Under the pieces are notes generated by a model. It searched no databases. It was not told the origin of the DNA and saw only the letters and a program-made list of their open reading frames with translations. Of a DNA stretch of 64,000 nucleotides, positions 36,554-45,987 are shown piece after piece. How positions within the stretch are numbered: the stretch's first letter is position 1; each line of letters starts with the position of its first letter. A program made the translations under genes and the position numbers. The stretch comes from an uncultured Flavobacteriaceae bacterium. GTDB taxonomy: Bacteria; Bacteroidota; Bacteroidia; Flavobacteriales; Flavobacteriaceae. Location: NCBI GenBank assembly GCA_947489085.1, contig CANLCJ010000010.1:40455-104454 (forward strand). The letters run 5' to 3'.

Positions 36554-37612
36554 TTAATACTTGTAAACAATGGCGTTAATGTGCATGCCCGCACCAACAC
36601 TTGCAAAAATAAGGACATCTCCTGTATGTATTTCGTGGTTGTCCAGTTTATTGTTTTTTACCAAATCGAATAAAGTAGGTACTGTTGCTACAGAACTGTT
36701 ACCAAGCGTTTGTATGCTCATGGGCATAACGTGTTGAGGTATATCTGTGCGGTACTGGCGGTAAAAACGTTTTAGTATGGCTTCGTCCATTTTCTCGTTA
36801 GCCTGATGGATAAATATTTTTTTTACGTCTTTTATATCCACGCCGCTTTTATCTAGACAGGATTTCATAGCCTTTGGTACATGCGATAATGCAAATTCGT
36901 AAATTTTACGACCTTCCATTTTCATGTATCTGGTATCGTCTGATAGGTCTTGATTGTTAGACCTGCCGAAATTAAGGTAATAGGCTTCGTCGTAAGTGTA
37001 ACTTGCAGATTCATGAGATAAGATGCCGCCATCTTCTTCTGTAGCTTCTATAAGCGTAGCGCCTGCGCCATCAGAAAAAATCATAGCATCTCTATCGTGT
37101 TTGTCTATAACTCTAGATAGAGTTTCTGTACCAATAATAAGGCAACGTTTAGCTATTCCAGCATCTATAAAAGCTTTGGCTTGTATGACGCCTTCTACCC
37201 AACCAGGGCAACCAAATAGCAGATCGTAGGCAATACACTTTGGGTTTTTAATGCGTAAACTGTGTTTTATTCTAGCAGCTAAAGATGGTAGCATATCACT
37301 TTGTATGGTGTTGTGCTTTACATCTCCAAAATTATGAGCTACTATAATATAATCTATTGTTTCGGGATCTATGTTGGCATCTTCGATGGCTTTTTCGGCA
37401 GCAAAGAAACCTAAATCGGAAGAATTAAGATGGTCTTTAGCATAACGACGTTCTGAAATACCTGTTATAGACTTAAATTTCTCTACAATTACTTCATTTG
37501 GAGCAGTAATAGCAGAGCCATCTGCATTTAAAAATTTATGATTATGAAAGTTTTCGTTTTTCTCAACTTTTTTTGGAATGTAACTTCCTGTACCAATAAT
37601 TTTAATATTCAT
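36554..37612 (-). CDS. 3-oxoacyl-ACP synthase III (FabH)-like thiolase-fold enzyme
   Basis: The 352-residue protein has the catalytic triad of KAS III enzymes: Cys135 in LLFGCPGW, His269 in IHQAN and Asn305 in LGNSSVAT. It also carries the GAGATLIEA and C-terminal GAGMHINAIVY motifs. FabH-type enzymes condense an acyl-CoA or acyl-ACP with malonyl-ACP. Because it heads an operon with a methyltransferase and a glycosyltransferase, a specialised lipid role seems more likely than housekeeping fatty-acid initiation. The ATG at 37612 gives the family-typical MNIKIIGTGSY start; an earlier in-frame start adds three residues. Confidence 0.86.
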   Translation of the reverse strand: MNIKIIGTGSYIPKKVEKNENFHNHKFLNADGSAITAPNEVIVEKFKSITGISERRYAKDHLNSSDLGFFAAEKAIEDANIDPETIDYIIVAHNFGDVKHNTIQSDMLPSLAARIKHSLRIKNPKCIAYDLLFGCPGWVEGVIQAKAFIDAGIAKRCLIIGTETLSRVIDKHDRDAMIFSDGAGATLIEATEEDGGILSHESASYTYDEAYYLNFGRSNNQDLSDDTRYMKMEGRKIYEFALSHVPKAMKSCLDKSGVDIKDVKKIFIHQANEKMDEAILKRFYRQYRTDIPQHVMPMSIQTLGNSSVATVPTLFDLVKNNKLDNHEIHTGDVLIFASVGAGMHINAIVYKY

Positions 37613-37722
37613 AATAAACAAAAGACTTTAATTGGGGATTATCTCTAACAACGCAATATAAATTGTTTAAAACAGTAACTTATTAGTAGTAGATTTAAAT
37701 TTACGATGTCCAAACCTTATTT

Positions 37723-40572
37723 TTAAGCGTCAACATAGGCTTCTATAGGTGTACATGTACACATTAAATTTCTATCACCATAAGCGTCGTCTACACGTCT
37801 TACACTTGGCCAAAATTTGTTAGCGCGTACATAATCTAGTGGAAATGCAGCTTTTTCTCTAGAATAGGGGAGGTTCCATTTATCACTTGTTAGCATTTCT
37901 AAAGTATGAGGCGCATTTTTTAAAACATTATTAGGTGCATCTCTAGATACAGTGTCTATTTCTTCTTTTATAGAGATCATTGCATCGCAGAAACGATCTA
38001 TTTCGGCTTTGCTTTCACTTTCAGTAGGTTCAATCATCATTGTTCCGGCAACAGGGAAAGATACTGTAGGTGCATGAAATCCATAATCCATTAAACGTTT
38101 CGCAATGTCTGAAACTTCAATACCGTTGGCTTTAAATGGGCGACAATCTATAATCATTTCGTGAGCAGCACGACCTCTTTCTCCAGAATACAGAGTTTCG
38201 TAATGGCCTTCTAATCTGTATTTAATATAGTTGGCATTTAAAATGGCAACTTTAGTAGAAGCTGTAACACCTTCTGCACCAAGCATCTTTATGTATCCAT
38301 AAGATATAAGGCAGGCTAGCGCAGACCCATACGGCGCGGCAGATATTGCAGAAATCGCTTTTTCTCCACCTGTTTTAATAACAGGATTGCCAGGTAAAAA
38401 AGGGACGAGTTGTTTCGCCACACAAATAGGACCAACACCTGGACCTCCGCCTCCGTGAGGAATTGCAAATGTTTTGTGTAAATTTAGATGACACACATCT
38501 GCTCCAATATTCCCTGGATTGGTTAAACCTACTTGGGCGTTCATATTTGCACCGTCCATGTAAACTTGACCACCATTGTCGTGAATAATTTTAGTAACTT
38601 CTTTTATGCCAGATTCGTAAACCCCATGCGTAGAAGGGTAAGTTACCATTAGAGCAGAAAGGTTGTCTTTATGCTGTTCGGCTTTTTCCCTTAAATCATC
38701 AATATCAATATTGCCCTCAGCGGTGGCCTTGGTAACTATTACTTTCATGCCTGCCATTACGGCACTCGCAGGATTGGTGCCATGGGCAGAAGATGGAATT
38801 AAACAAATATTTCTATGATGATCGCCACGAGATTCGTGATAGGCCTTTATAACCATGAGGCCAGCAAACTCTCCTTGAGCTCCAGAATTAGGTTGTAAAG
38901 ATGTGGCTGCAAAACCTGTAATTTCGGTCAATTGGTCTTCTAATGTCTTTAAAACAGTAAGGTAACCTCTTGCTTGATTTTTAGGTACAAAAGGGTGGAT
39001 ATTAGCCCATTTGTAGATGCTTAAAGGTAACATTTCAGATGCAGCATTAAGTTTCATCGTGCAAGATCCTAAAGAAATCATAGAATGATTTAAAGCCAGA
39101 TCTTTACGTTCAAGGTATTTTATGTAGCGCATCAATTCTGTTTCAGAATGATAACTATTAAAAGTAGTTTGTTGTAGGCAATTTGATTTTCTAACCAAAC
39201 TAGAATCGATATTATTAGCAGGAGTAGCCTCTGAAATAACAATAGTATCTTTATTTGCTGCTTCTGCAAAAATGGATATGAGATAGTTAATATCTCGAAT
39301 AGAAGTGGTTTCGTTAATTGCTACAGTTACAGTGTTTTTATCGGGATACCAAAGGTTTACTTTTTTGGCTTTAGCTACAGCTTTTACTTTTTTCGACTTC
39401 GTTTTTATTTGCAACGTATCAAAAAAAGACGTGTTAATCTGGTTGTACCCTAATGTCTCTAAGGCTTCTGCTAAACTAGAAGCTTTATTATGAATTTTGT
39501 TAGCTATAAATTTTAAACCTTTTGGCCCATGGTAAACAGCATACATACCAGCCATTACTGCTAGTAAAACTTGTGCAGTACAAATGTTGGATGTTGCCCT
39601 GTCTCGCTTTATATGTTGTTCTCTGGTCTGTAAGGCCATGCGTAAAGCCCTATTGCCATTCGCATCTTTAGAAACACCAATTATTCGCCCAGGGATATCA
39701 CGCTTATAGGCAATTTTAGTAGCAAAGTAAGCAGCATGAGGGCCGCCATATCCCATTGGAATACCAAAACGCTGTGTGGTACCAACAACAACATCTGCAC
39801 CAAACTTACCAGGTGCTTCCAATTTTATTAAGCTAAGAATGTCTGCGGCAACAGCAACTTTAATTTCTGCCGCATTGGCTTTTTTAATAAAGGATTTTAT
39901 ATCTGTAATTTGTCCATTCTTGCCAGGGTATTGTAGAATAGCCCCGAAGTAGTCGGACGAAAAATTAAATTCATCGTCGTTGCCTACACTAAGTTCTATG
40001 CCTATTGGTGTGGCTCGTGTTTCTAATAAAGCTAGAGTTTGAGGTAAAATATGTTCGGAAACAAAAAACTTGTTTACACCCGCTTTTTTCTGCGTTCTGC
40101 TCCTTACAGCAAACAGCAAATTCATGGCTTCTGCCGCTGCTGTACTCTCGTCTAATAGAGAAGCATTAGCCATTTCCATACCAGTAAGGTCTGTAACCAT
40201 GGTTTGAAAATTTAAAAGCGCTTCTAGCCTGCCTTGAGCTATTTCGGCTTGATAAGGGGTATAAGCAGTGTACCAACCTGGGCTTTCTAGTATGTTCCGT
40301 TGTATTACAGCAGGCGTAATGGCAGGATGATACCCTAAACCAATGTAAGTTTTACGTGCCTTATTTGCTTTAGATAATTCATGAATGTGCAGTAAATATT
40401 CATGCTCGGTCATTGGAGCGTCCAATTTTAAATCTTCTTTAAGCCGAATACCATCAGGAATGGTTTCGTAAATTAAATCATCTAAATGATTTAAACCTAA
40501 GGCATTGAGCATTAGATTTTGGTCGTCTTCGCGTGGCCCTATGTGTCTGAGCGCAAAAGCATTTGTATTCAT
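37723..40572 (-). CDS. gcvP: Glycine dehydrogenase (aminomethyl-transferring), P-protein of the glycine cleavage system
   Basis: A 949-residue fused P-protein covering both halves (P1 and P2), with N-terminal FALRHIGPRE, MANASLLDESTAAAEAM, the STAHGTNPASAVMAGM region, and the PLP-lysine segment HLNLHKTFAIPHGGGGPGVGP. It decarboxylates glycine and passes the aminomethyl group to lipoylated GcvH. gcvT and gcvH are not adjacent. I use the ATG at 40572; the frame extends nine residues further, but those do not match the family. Confidence 0.95.
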   Translation of the reverse strand: MNTNAFALRHIGPREDDQNLMLNALGLNHLDDLIYETIPDGIRLKEDLKLDAPMTEHEYLLHIHELSKANKARKTYIGLGYHPAITPAVIQRNILESPGWYTAYTPYQAEIAQGRLEALLNFQTMVTDLTGMEMANASLLDESTAAAEAMNLLFAVRSRTQKKAGVNKFFVSEHILPQTLALLETRATPIGIELSVGNDDEFNFSSDYFGAILQYPGKNGQITDIKSFIKKANAAEIKVAVAADILSLIKLEAPGKFGADVVVGTTQRFGIPMGYGGPHAAYFATKIAYKRDIPGRIIGVSKDANGNRALRMALQTREQHIKRDRATSNICTAQVLLAVMAGMYAVYHGPKGLKFIANKIHNKASSLAEALETLGYNQINTSFFDTLQIKTKSKKVKAVAKAKKVNLWYPDKNTVTVAINETTSIRDINYLISIFAEAANKDTIVISEATPANNIDSSLVRKSNCLQQTTFNSYHSETELMRYIKYLERKDLALNHSMISLGSCTMKLNAASEMLPLSIYKWANIHPFVPKNQARGYLTVLKTLEDQLTEITGFAATSLQPNSGAQGEFAGLMVIKAYHESRGDHHRNICLIPSSAHGTNPASAVMAGMKVIVTKATAEGNIDIDDLREKAEQHKDNLSALMVTYPSTHGVYESGIKEVTKIIHDNGGQVYMDGANMNAQVGLTNPGNIGADVCHLNLHKTFAIPHGGGGPGVGPICVAKQLVPFLPGNPVIKTGGEKAISAISAAPYGSALACLISYGYIKMLGAEGVTASTKVAILNANYIKYRLEGHYETLYSGERGRAAHEMIIDCRPFKANGIEVSDIAKRLMDYGFHAPTVSFPVAGTMMIEPTESESKAEIDRFCDAMISIKEEIDTVSRDAPNNVLKNAPHTLEMLTSDKWNLPYSREKAAFPLDYVRANKFWPSVRRVDDAYGDRNLMCTCTPIEAYVDA

Positions 40573-40689
40573 CAAGCTGCAATTTGAAATATTTTGCAAA
40601 AATAAGTAATAATTGAGATGGCTTTGCTATGCTTTTAGAAAGTTTTTAACTGTTTAAAGCTCTTATCAACAGTTTTGTATTTTTACATC

Positions 40690-41538
40690 ATGAAAGTGTT
40701 ACAGCAACTCTTAAATTTTTATATCAACAGCAGTATTCACGTTGCTTTAGCAGTGTACGCCTTGGCGTACATTACAGTGTTGGAATTTGAGTTAGAGTAC
40801 GACGAAAGTACACTCTACTTCTTATTTTATGGCACAATAACAGGCTATAACTTTGTTAAATATTTTGGATTGGCCAAGTTTCACCATCGCAGTTTAGCAA
40901 AATGGCTCAAAGCCATTCAAGTTTTCTCTTTGCTAAGCTTTTTGCTTATGGGGTACTATGCCATACAACTATCACATTGTGCTATTTTGATATTAGTTGT
41001 ACTGGGCGCAACTACATTTTTCTATGCCATTCCATTTTTGCCAAGACATCTATTTGTCGATAAACAACAAAATCTAAGAAGTATAGGAGGATTGAAAATT
41101 TACATTATAGCCTTTGTATGGACTGGAGCTACTGTAGCTCTACCTTTAGCCAACACCACAGACATAAAATATGAATGGAGTGTAACAGCTATACTGTTGT
41201 ATGCTGTACAACGTTTTGTTTTTATAATAGCTTTAATGCTACCCTTTGAAATAAGAGACTTAAAATTTGATAGTCTAAAACTATCAACGATACCTCAAAA
41301 AATAGGCATAAAAAAAACAAAGCTAATAGGAATGTTGTTAAGCATTGTTTGTGTGTTAGTTACGCCTTTTATACATAATACAGACGTTAGTGAAAAGCTA
41401 TTAACGGTAGTAATAATAATGTTAATTTATACATTATTATTACTAAATGCTAAAAGCAACCAAAGTAGGTATTACAGTGCTTTTTGGGTAGAAGGTATAC
41501 CTGCAATTTGGTTATTTACATTAGTATACCTATCCTAA
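40690..41538 (+). CDS. UbiA-prenyltransferase-like integral membrane protein
   Basis: A 282-residue protein with about eight or nine hydrophobic helices. A FEIRDLKFD segment resembles the second Asp-rich motif of UbiA-type prenyltransferases, and the sequence TITGYNFVKYF is in the place of the first, which normally reads NDxxDxxxD. The first motif is therefore missing, and enzymatic activity is doubtful. Flavobacterial homologues are usually called hypothetical. I use the ATG at 40690 instead of an in-frame TTG at 40675. It is divergent from gcvP. Confidence 0.65.
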   Translation: MKVLQQLLNFYINSSIHVALAVYALAYITVLEFELEYDESTLYFLFYGTITGYNFVKYFGLAKFHHRSLAKWLKAIQVFSLLSFLLMGYYAIQLSHCAILILVVLGATTFFYAIPFLPRHLFVDKQQNLRSIGGLKIYIIAFVWTGATVALPLANTTDIKYEWSVTAILLYAVQRFVFIIALMLPFEIRDLKFDSLKLSTIPQKIGIKKTKLIGMLLSIVCVLVTPFIHNTDVSEKLLTVVIIMLIYTLLLLNAKSNQSRYYSAFWVEGIPAIWLFTLVYLS

Positions 41539-41541
41539 ACT

Positions 41542-41811
41542 CTATTTCTGATTTTTAAGGGCTTTCTCAAACGAACTTTTAAAGTCATCATCTAAATTAA
41601 AAGATTTATCTTTTTCAGAAGTTGTTTTGGATTTATTAATCATTTGTGTTAGCCTGTTATTATTAGCAGAATAACTCCTGCAGGCTTTACATGATAATAA
41701 ATGTAAATTTAACTTTATCATTTCAAGGAGAGAGGCTTCCTTGTATTGTGACTTATCGCAAGTATGGTTTGCTTCGTCACAGCTAAAAAATATTTTGTTC
41801 TTCGTACTCAT
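41542..41811 (-). CDS. Small zinc-finger (anti-sigma-factor-like) protein
   Basis: The 89-residue protein has an HxxxCxxC zinc-binding motif (His37, Cys41, Cys44) in a HLLSCKACRSY context and two further cysteines (11 and 18). This is the pattern of ZAS-type anti-sigma factors. It has no membrane segment, so it would act in the cytoplasm. The ATG at 41811 is two bases after the stop of the ECF sigma gene, the standard sigma/anti-sigma order. The regulatory role is inferred from this. Confidence 0.75.
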   Translation of the reverse strand: MSTKNKIFFSCDEANHTCDKSQYKEASLLEMIKLNLHLLSCKACRSYSANNNRLTQMINKSKTTSEKDKSFNLDDDFKSSFEKALKNQK

Positions 41812-41813
41812 AA

Positions 41814-42365
41814 TTAAAACCAATTTTCTTTAAGGCAATCGGCCATAGCAGATCTTGCTCTATGGATAATAACCCATAGGTTAGACGCAGTAATTCCAAG
41901 TTCATTACAGATTACTTCCGTTTCGTAATCTAAAATTGTTTTCATTCTAAAGACTTCTGCCTGTTTTTTTGGTAATTTACTCAAACAATTTTGAATTGTA
42001 CTCCCCAATTCATCGTTTTGTAGGCTGTCTTCTGCAGTTTTATCAAAAGGATCGGAAACACGTTCTTCTAACCAGTCCCCATCGCTTTCGCCATCACTAT
42101 AATTTATTCTAACTTCTGCCTTTCCTTTATTAGAGTTTATTTTGCGGTAATGGTCTATTATTTTGCGTTTAAGGATGGATATTAGCCAAGTGCGCTCACT
42201 AGCCTCACCCTTAAAATTTTTCATAGACTTAAGACCAGCGAGAAATGTCTCTTGCACGAGGTCTTGCGCTATTTCACGATCACTAACGCGAGTTATCGTG
42301 TAATTAAATAGATAGTCTGAATACAATTCTATCCATTTATTAGGGTTTATTTGATGATTAGGCAT
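41814..42365 (-). CDS. ECF RNA polymerase sigma factor (sigma-70 family)
   Basis: The 183-residue protein has sigma region 2 (DYLFNYTITRVSDREIAQDLVQETFLAGL, about 16-44, followed by ERTWLISILKRKIIDHYRK). It also has region 4 (LSKLPKKQAEVFRMKTILDYETEVICNELGITASNLWVIIHRARSAM) and lacks regions 1 and 3, as ECF sigmas do. The linker is acidic. It is encoded with a zinc-finger partner. The long upstream gap holds repeats of GTTAAACAAAA that may be its own targets. The stimulus is unknown. Confidence 0.9.
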   Translation of the reverse strand: MPNHQINPNKWIELYSDYLFNYTITRVSDREIAQDLVQETFLAGLKSMKNFKGEASERTWLISILKRKIIDHYRKINSNKGKAEVRINYSDGESDGDWLEERVSDPFDKTAEDSLQNDELGSTIQNCLSKLPKKQAEVFRMKTILDYETEVICNELGITASNLWVIIHRARSAMADCLKENWF

Positions 42366-43173
42366 TAGGGATCATATTTTCTTTAACGTCAAAAGTAATG
42401 AAAAAAATGTTTTGTTTAACTTTTTTTGTTTATCGTTTTTCTGAAAAACTTATTCAAAAAGAAGCAAATTCCATTTTTATTGTTGATTTTTAGTACCAAA
42501 ACCTTGAGTCTTAAGTTGCTTTATATTAGTTATTTGTAGTGGCTCAGTTGGGTTTTATTTAAAATTTTTAATTGTTTTTAAAGCTTCTTATACTACAAAT
42601 AACAATAAACAAAATTTAAATGTTAAAAACAATTTTGACAAGTAAGTTATGTGTTTTTTGGTTTTTTAACAAAAAAAAGGTGTTTAAATATTAATTATTT
42701 AATAATGATTGTATTATTTGCGTTATTGCTTAGGTTGTTAAATTGTAAGTTGTAAGCTCTATTTAAGGTTAAACAAAATATGAGATTTTAAAATATCTTG
42801 GTATTCCTTAAGTATTTTTTTTTGTTTGTTTATCATGCAAAAAGGGAGTTCATAGCAAGAAACAAGGCTAAATGCTAATAGATAGATTTTTAACACTATT
42901 TTGTGTTTATAAAAAAGCAAAGGTTAAACAAAATCTGTTTTTCAGAGAATTTATCTGTAATTCAGTAAGGGGGGTAGAGAAATTTCTTTCCATAAAAAAT
43001 ATTGAAAGATGCTATTTTGCGTTTTTTCTACGGTTTATTTAAAATTATTTGAAGATGAAATGATTTAAACTTTTTTCAATTCGCTATAAAGATGTAGAGC
43101 GGAGTGTTTTTTTAGAAAACTTATAAACTGTAGCGTTTGTTGGGCTAATACATTGCAACATAAAAATCTGATT
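42366..43173. other. Long AT-rich intergenic region with repeated GTTAAACAAAA motif
   Basis: No gene-like frame or known RNA was seen in about 800 bases. GTTAAACAAAA occurs three times: on the minus strand at 42420-42410, ahead of the sigma gene, and on the plus strand inside AGGTTAAACAAAAT at 42766-42779 and 42921-42934. The first lies in the position of a promoter for the sigma gene. An autoregulated ECF promoter is possible but unproven. Confidence 0.4.
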
Positions 43174-43233
43174 AAAAACGCAAAAGGCACTTTACTTAAC
43201 AGGTAGATAAGTTAAAGTGCCTTTTGCGTTTTA
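43174..43233. terminator. Long bidirectional terminator hairpin
   Basis: AAAACGCAAAAGGCACTTTA pairs with TAAAGTGCCTTTTGCGTTTT around a loop of about 20 bases, with T-rich flanks. It lies 22 bases beyond the stop of the M3 peptidase gene on the minus strand. Confidence 0.8.
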
Positions 43234-43255
43234 AAAGTAAATACGATATTATTGA

Positions 43256-45295
43256 TTAAGCAATCAATCCTGCTCGCTTTAAAAGTGCCTCTGGTTTTGG
43301 CGCTTCACCTCTAAAACGCTTGTACAATAGCATGGGGTTTTCTGTGCCGCCTTTGCTCAAAATATGGGTTTTAAATTTGTTAGCAATATCTTTATTAAAT
43401 ATGCCTTCTGTTTTAAAATACTCGAAAGCATCGGCATCTAAAACCTCGGCCCATTTGTAACTGTAGTATCCGGAAGAGTAGCCTCCTTGGAAAATATGAG
43501 AGAATGCTGTACTCATACAATTCTCCGCTACGTCAGGATAAAGTGTTGTGCCGTTAAAGGCATCGGTTTCAAAAGCTTTTACATTTTCTATAGTTTTAGG
43601 CGATGAATGGCTGTGCCAACTCATATCGAGTAGTCCAAAACTTATCTGGCGTAGTGTTTGCATACCTTGATGAAACGTAGCAGAAGCTTTAATTTTTTCT
43701 ATAAGATCCATTGGAATTAGAGCTCCTGTTTCGTAATGTTTTGCAAACAGTTCCAGAGCTTCTTTTTCGTAACACCAGTTCTCTAAAATCTGGCTAGGAA
43801 GCTCTACAAAATCCCAATAGACATTGGTACCAGACAGGCTAGGATAAGTGGTATTGGCTAATATGCCATGCAGAGCATGTCCAAATTCATGAAAAAGTGT
43901 AGTAACCTCGTTAAACGTAAGTAAAGAAGGTTTTGTTTTAGTGGGTTTTGTAAAATTACATACAATGGAAATATGAGGGCGACTGTTTTCTCCAGCTTTT
44001 ATATATTGTGGCTTGTAACTTGTCATCCAAGCACCATTTCGTTTGCCTTCTCTGGGAAAAAAATCAGCATAAAATACAGCTATAAAATCACCATTAGCAT
44101 TTGTAACTTCATACGTTAAAACTTCTTCGTGGTATGTGTCGATGGTATCAACTTCCTTAAACTTTAAGTCGAATAATTTTTCGGCAATTGTAAATGCACC
44201 GCTAATAACATTTTCGAGTTTAAAATAGGGTTTTAAAATTTCATCGTCTAAATTGAAGCGTTTTTGCTTTAGTTTTTCAGAATAGTAAGAAGCATCCCAT
44301 TTTTGGAGTTGCGAAATGCCATCTAAGTCGTTGGCAAAACGCTGTAAATCTTCAAACTCACCAACAGCAGCTGGTTTTGCCTTTTCCAGTAATTCGTTTA
44401 AGAAGCCAAGCACTTTATCTGGAGTTTCCGCCATACGCTCTTCTAATACAAAATTGGCATGAGTATCGTATCCTAATAGTTGTGCGCGTTCGTGCCTTAG
44501 CTTTACTATTTCCAGAACAATCTCTGTATTATCAAAACCGTTACCTTTAAAAGCCTTTGCTCCAGCAGCCAGAGTTATTTTTTTTCGCAATTCACGATTA
44601 TCTGCATAAGTTACAAATGGAATATAACTCGGGTAGTGTAACGTAAATAACCAGCCTTCTTTACCTTTGGATTCTGCAAGTTGTTTTGCAGCTTCAACAG
44701 TACCTTCTGGAAGACCAGACAAATCGCTCTCGTCTGTTAGTAACATCTCAAAGCTGTTAGTTTCTGCTAGTACATTTTCTCCAAACTTAAGTTGTAGTTG
44801 GCTTAAGGATTTGTCTATAACTCTAAGTCGTTCCTTTTTGTCTCCAGGTAAATTAGCGCCATTTCTAGAAAATCCTTTGTATTTTTTATCTAAGAGCGTT
44901 TGCTGCTCAACAGTCAAATTTAAATCGTCTTTAGTATCATAAACCGCTTTTACGCGCTTAAACAACGCTTCATTTAATGTAACGTCGTTACTAAATTCAG
45001 AGAGCATAGGGGACACCTCTTGAGCTATTTTTTGAATGGTCTCGTTTGTTTCAGCAGAATTTAGATTGAAAAAAATACTCGAAATTCTACTCAATTGCGT
45101 ACCAGAGTAATCTAAAGCCTCGATAGTATTTTCGAAAGTAGGTGTGTCTGGGTGCTGTGTTATCGTATCGATTTCTTCTTTAGCAGCTTTAATAGCTATT
45201 TTAAACGCTGGTAAATAGTCTTCATCTTTAATTTTTGAAAAAGGCGCTACGTTAAAAGGTGTATTAAAATCGTTAATCAGAATGTTATCGCTCAT
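43256..45295 (-). CDS. M3-family metallopeptidase (oligopeptidase A / peptidyl-dipeptidase Dcp type)
   Basis: The 679-residue protein has the M3 zinc site HEFGHALHG starting at His469, with the downstream glutamate in the helix after DFVELPSQI. Its FQGGYSSGYYSYKWAEVLDADAFEYF segment is typical of the Dcp/OpdA subfamily. No signal peptide is evident, so it acts in the cytoplasm on short peptides. It is a single gene with its own terminator. Choice between OpdA and Dcp is not possible by eye. Confidence 0.92.
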   Translation of the reverse strand: MSDNILINDFNTPFNVAPFSKIKDEDYLPAFKIAIKAAKEEIDTITQHPDTPTFENTIEALDYSGTQLSRISSIFFNLNSAETNETIQKIAQEVSPMLSEFSNDVTLNEALFKRVKAVYDTKDDLNLTVEQQTLLDKKYKGFSRNGANLPGDKKERLRVIDKSLSQLQLKFGENVLAETNSFEMLLTDESDLSGLPEGTVEAAKQLAESKGKEGWLFTLHYPSYIPFVTYADNRELRKKITLAAGAKAFKGNGFDNTEIVLEIVKLRHERAQLLGYDTHANFVLEERMAETPDKVLGFLNELLEKAKPAAVGEFEDLQRFANDLDGISQLQKWDASYYSEKLKQKRFNLDDEILKPYFKLENVISGAFTIAEKLFDLKFKEVDTIDTYHEEVLTYEVTNANGDFIAVFYADFFPREGKRNGAWMTSYKPQYIKAGENSRPHISIVCNFTKPTKTKPSLLTFNEVTTLFHEFGHALHGILANTTYPSLSGTNVYWDFVELPSQILENWCYEKEALELFAKHYETGALIPMDLIEKIKASATFHQGMQTLRQISFGLLDMSWHSHSSPKTIENVKAFETDAFNGTTLYPDVAENCMSTAFSHIFQGGYSSGYYSYKWAEVLDADAFEYFKTEGIFNKDIANKFKTHILSKGGTENPMLLYKRFRGEAPKPEALLKRAGLIA

Positions 45296-45418
45296 TTTGT
45301 CCTTTTTATGTTAAATATTTACTATTGTAGTATGTATATCCTAAATTAATTTGTAGTTTCGTATGGATTTTTCAAATGAGTTTGTTTGACTCGTAAGAAT
45401 TATTGTTAATAGCTAATG

Positions 45419-45443
45419 AAACCTCAACCACCGGTTGGGGTTT
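45419..45443 (-). terminator. Intrinsic terminator after purE
   Basis: AAACCTCAACC and GGTTGGGGTTT pair around ACC directly after the purE stop. It ends the purK-purE transcript. Confidence 0.65.
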
Positions 45444-45445
45444 CT

Positions 45446-45928
45446 CTATTTTAGCCCTTTTGCAGATGCGTATACTTTCTCTTTTAAGCTTTCTTTATAA
45501 GCAATTACCGTATTTAAAACGTCGGCATTTTGGGCGCCTATTATTTGAGCAGCTAAAATACCCGCATTTTTAGCGCCGTTTAAAGCTACAGTAGCTACAG
45601 GAACGCCTCCAGGCATTTGTAATATAGATAAAACAGAATCCCAACCATCGATAGAATTACTGCTTTTAACGGGTACACCAATTACTGGCAATGGCGATAA
45701 GGACGCCACCATACCGGGTAAGTGTGCAGCACCCCCAGCTCCAGCTATTATAACTGTAATACCTCTTTTGTGCGCATTTGTGCTATAATCGAATAATTTC
45801 TCTGGTGTACGGTGGGCAGAAACAATATCTACTTCTACCTCAATATTAAATTCTTTTAAGATGTCTATAGCATCTTGCATAACAGGAAGGTCACTTTTAC
45901 TTCCCATAATTACACCTATTTTACTCAT
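45446..45928 (-). CDS. purE: N5-carboxyaminoimidazole ribonucleotide mutase
   Basis: The 160-residue protein has GSKSDLPVM (9-17), SAHRTPE and AGGAAHLPGMVAS, the conserved phosphate- and substrate-binding loops of class I PurE. It converts N5-CAIR to CAIR in purine synthesis. It lies 59 bases downstream of purK in the same orientation, so the two steps are encoded together. It is the usual length for the octameric bacterial enzyme. Confidence 0.95.
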   Translation of the reverse strand: MSKIGVIMGSKSDLPVMQDAIDILKEFNIEVEVDIVSAHRTPEKLFDYSTNAHKRGITVIIAGAGGAAHLPGMVASLSPLPVIGVPVKSSNSIDGWDSVLSILQMPGGVPVATVALNGAKNAGILAAQIIGAQNADVLNTVIAYKESLKEKVYASAKGLK

Positions 45929-45987
45929 AATATTATTTTGTTTTACCTGTATTAATTAAAAGACCAATTAGCAATGGCGCTTAAATT

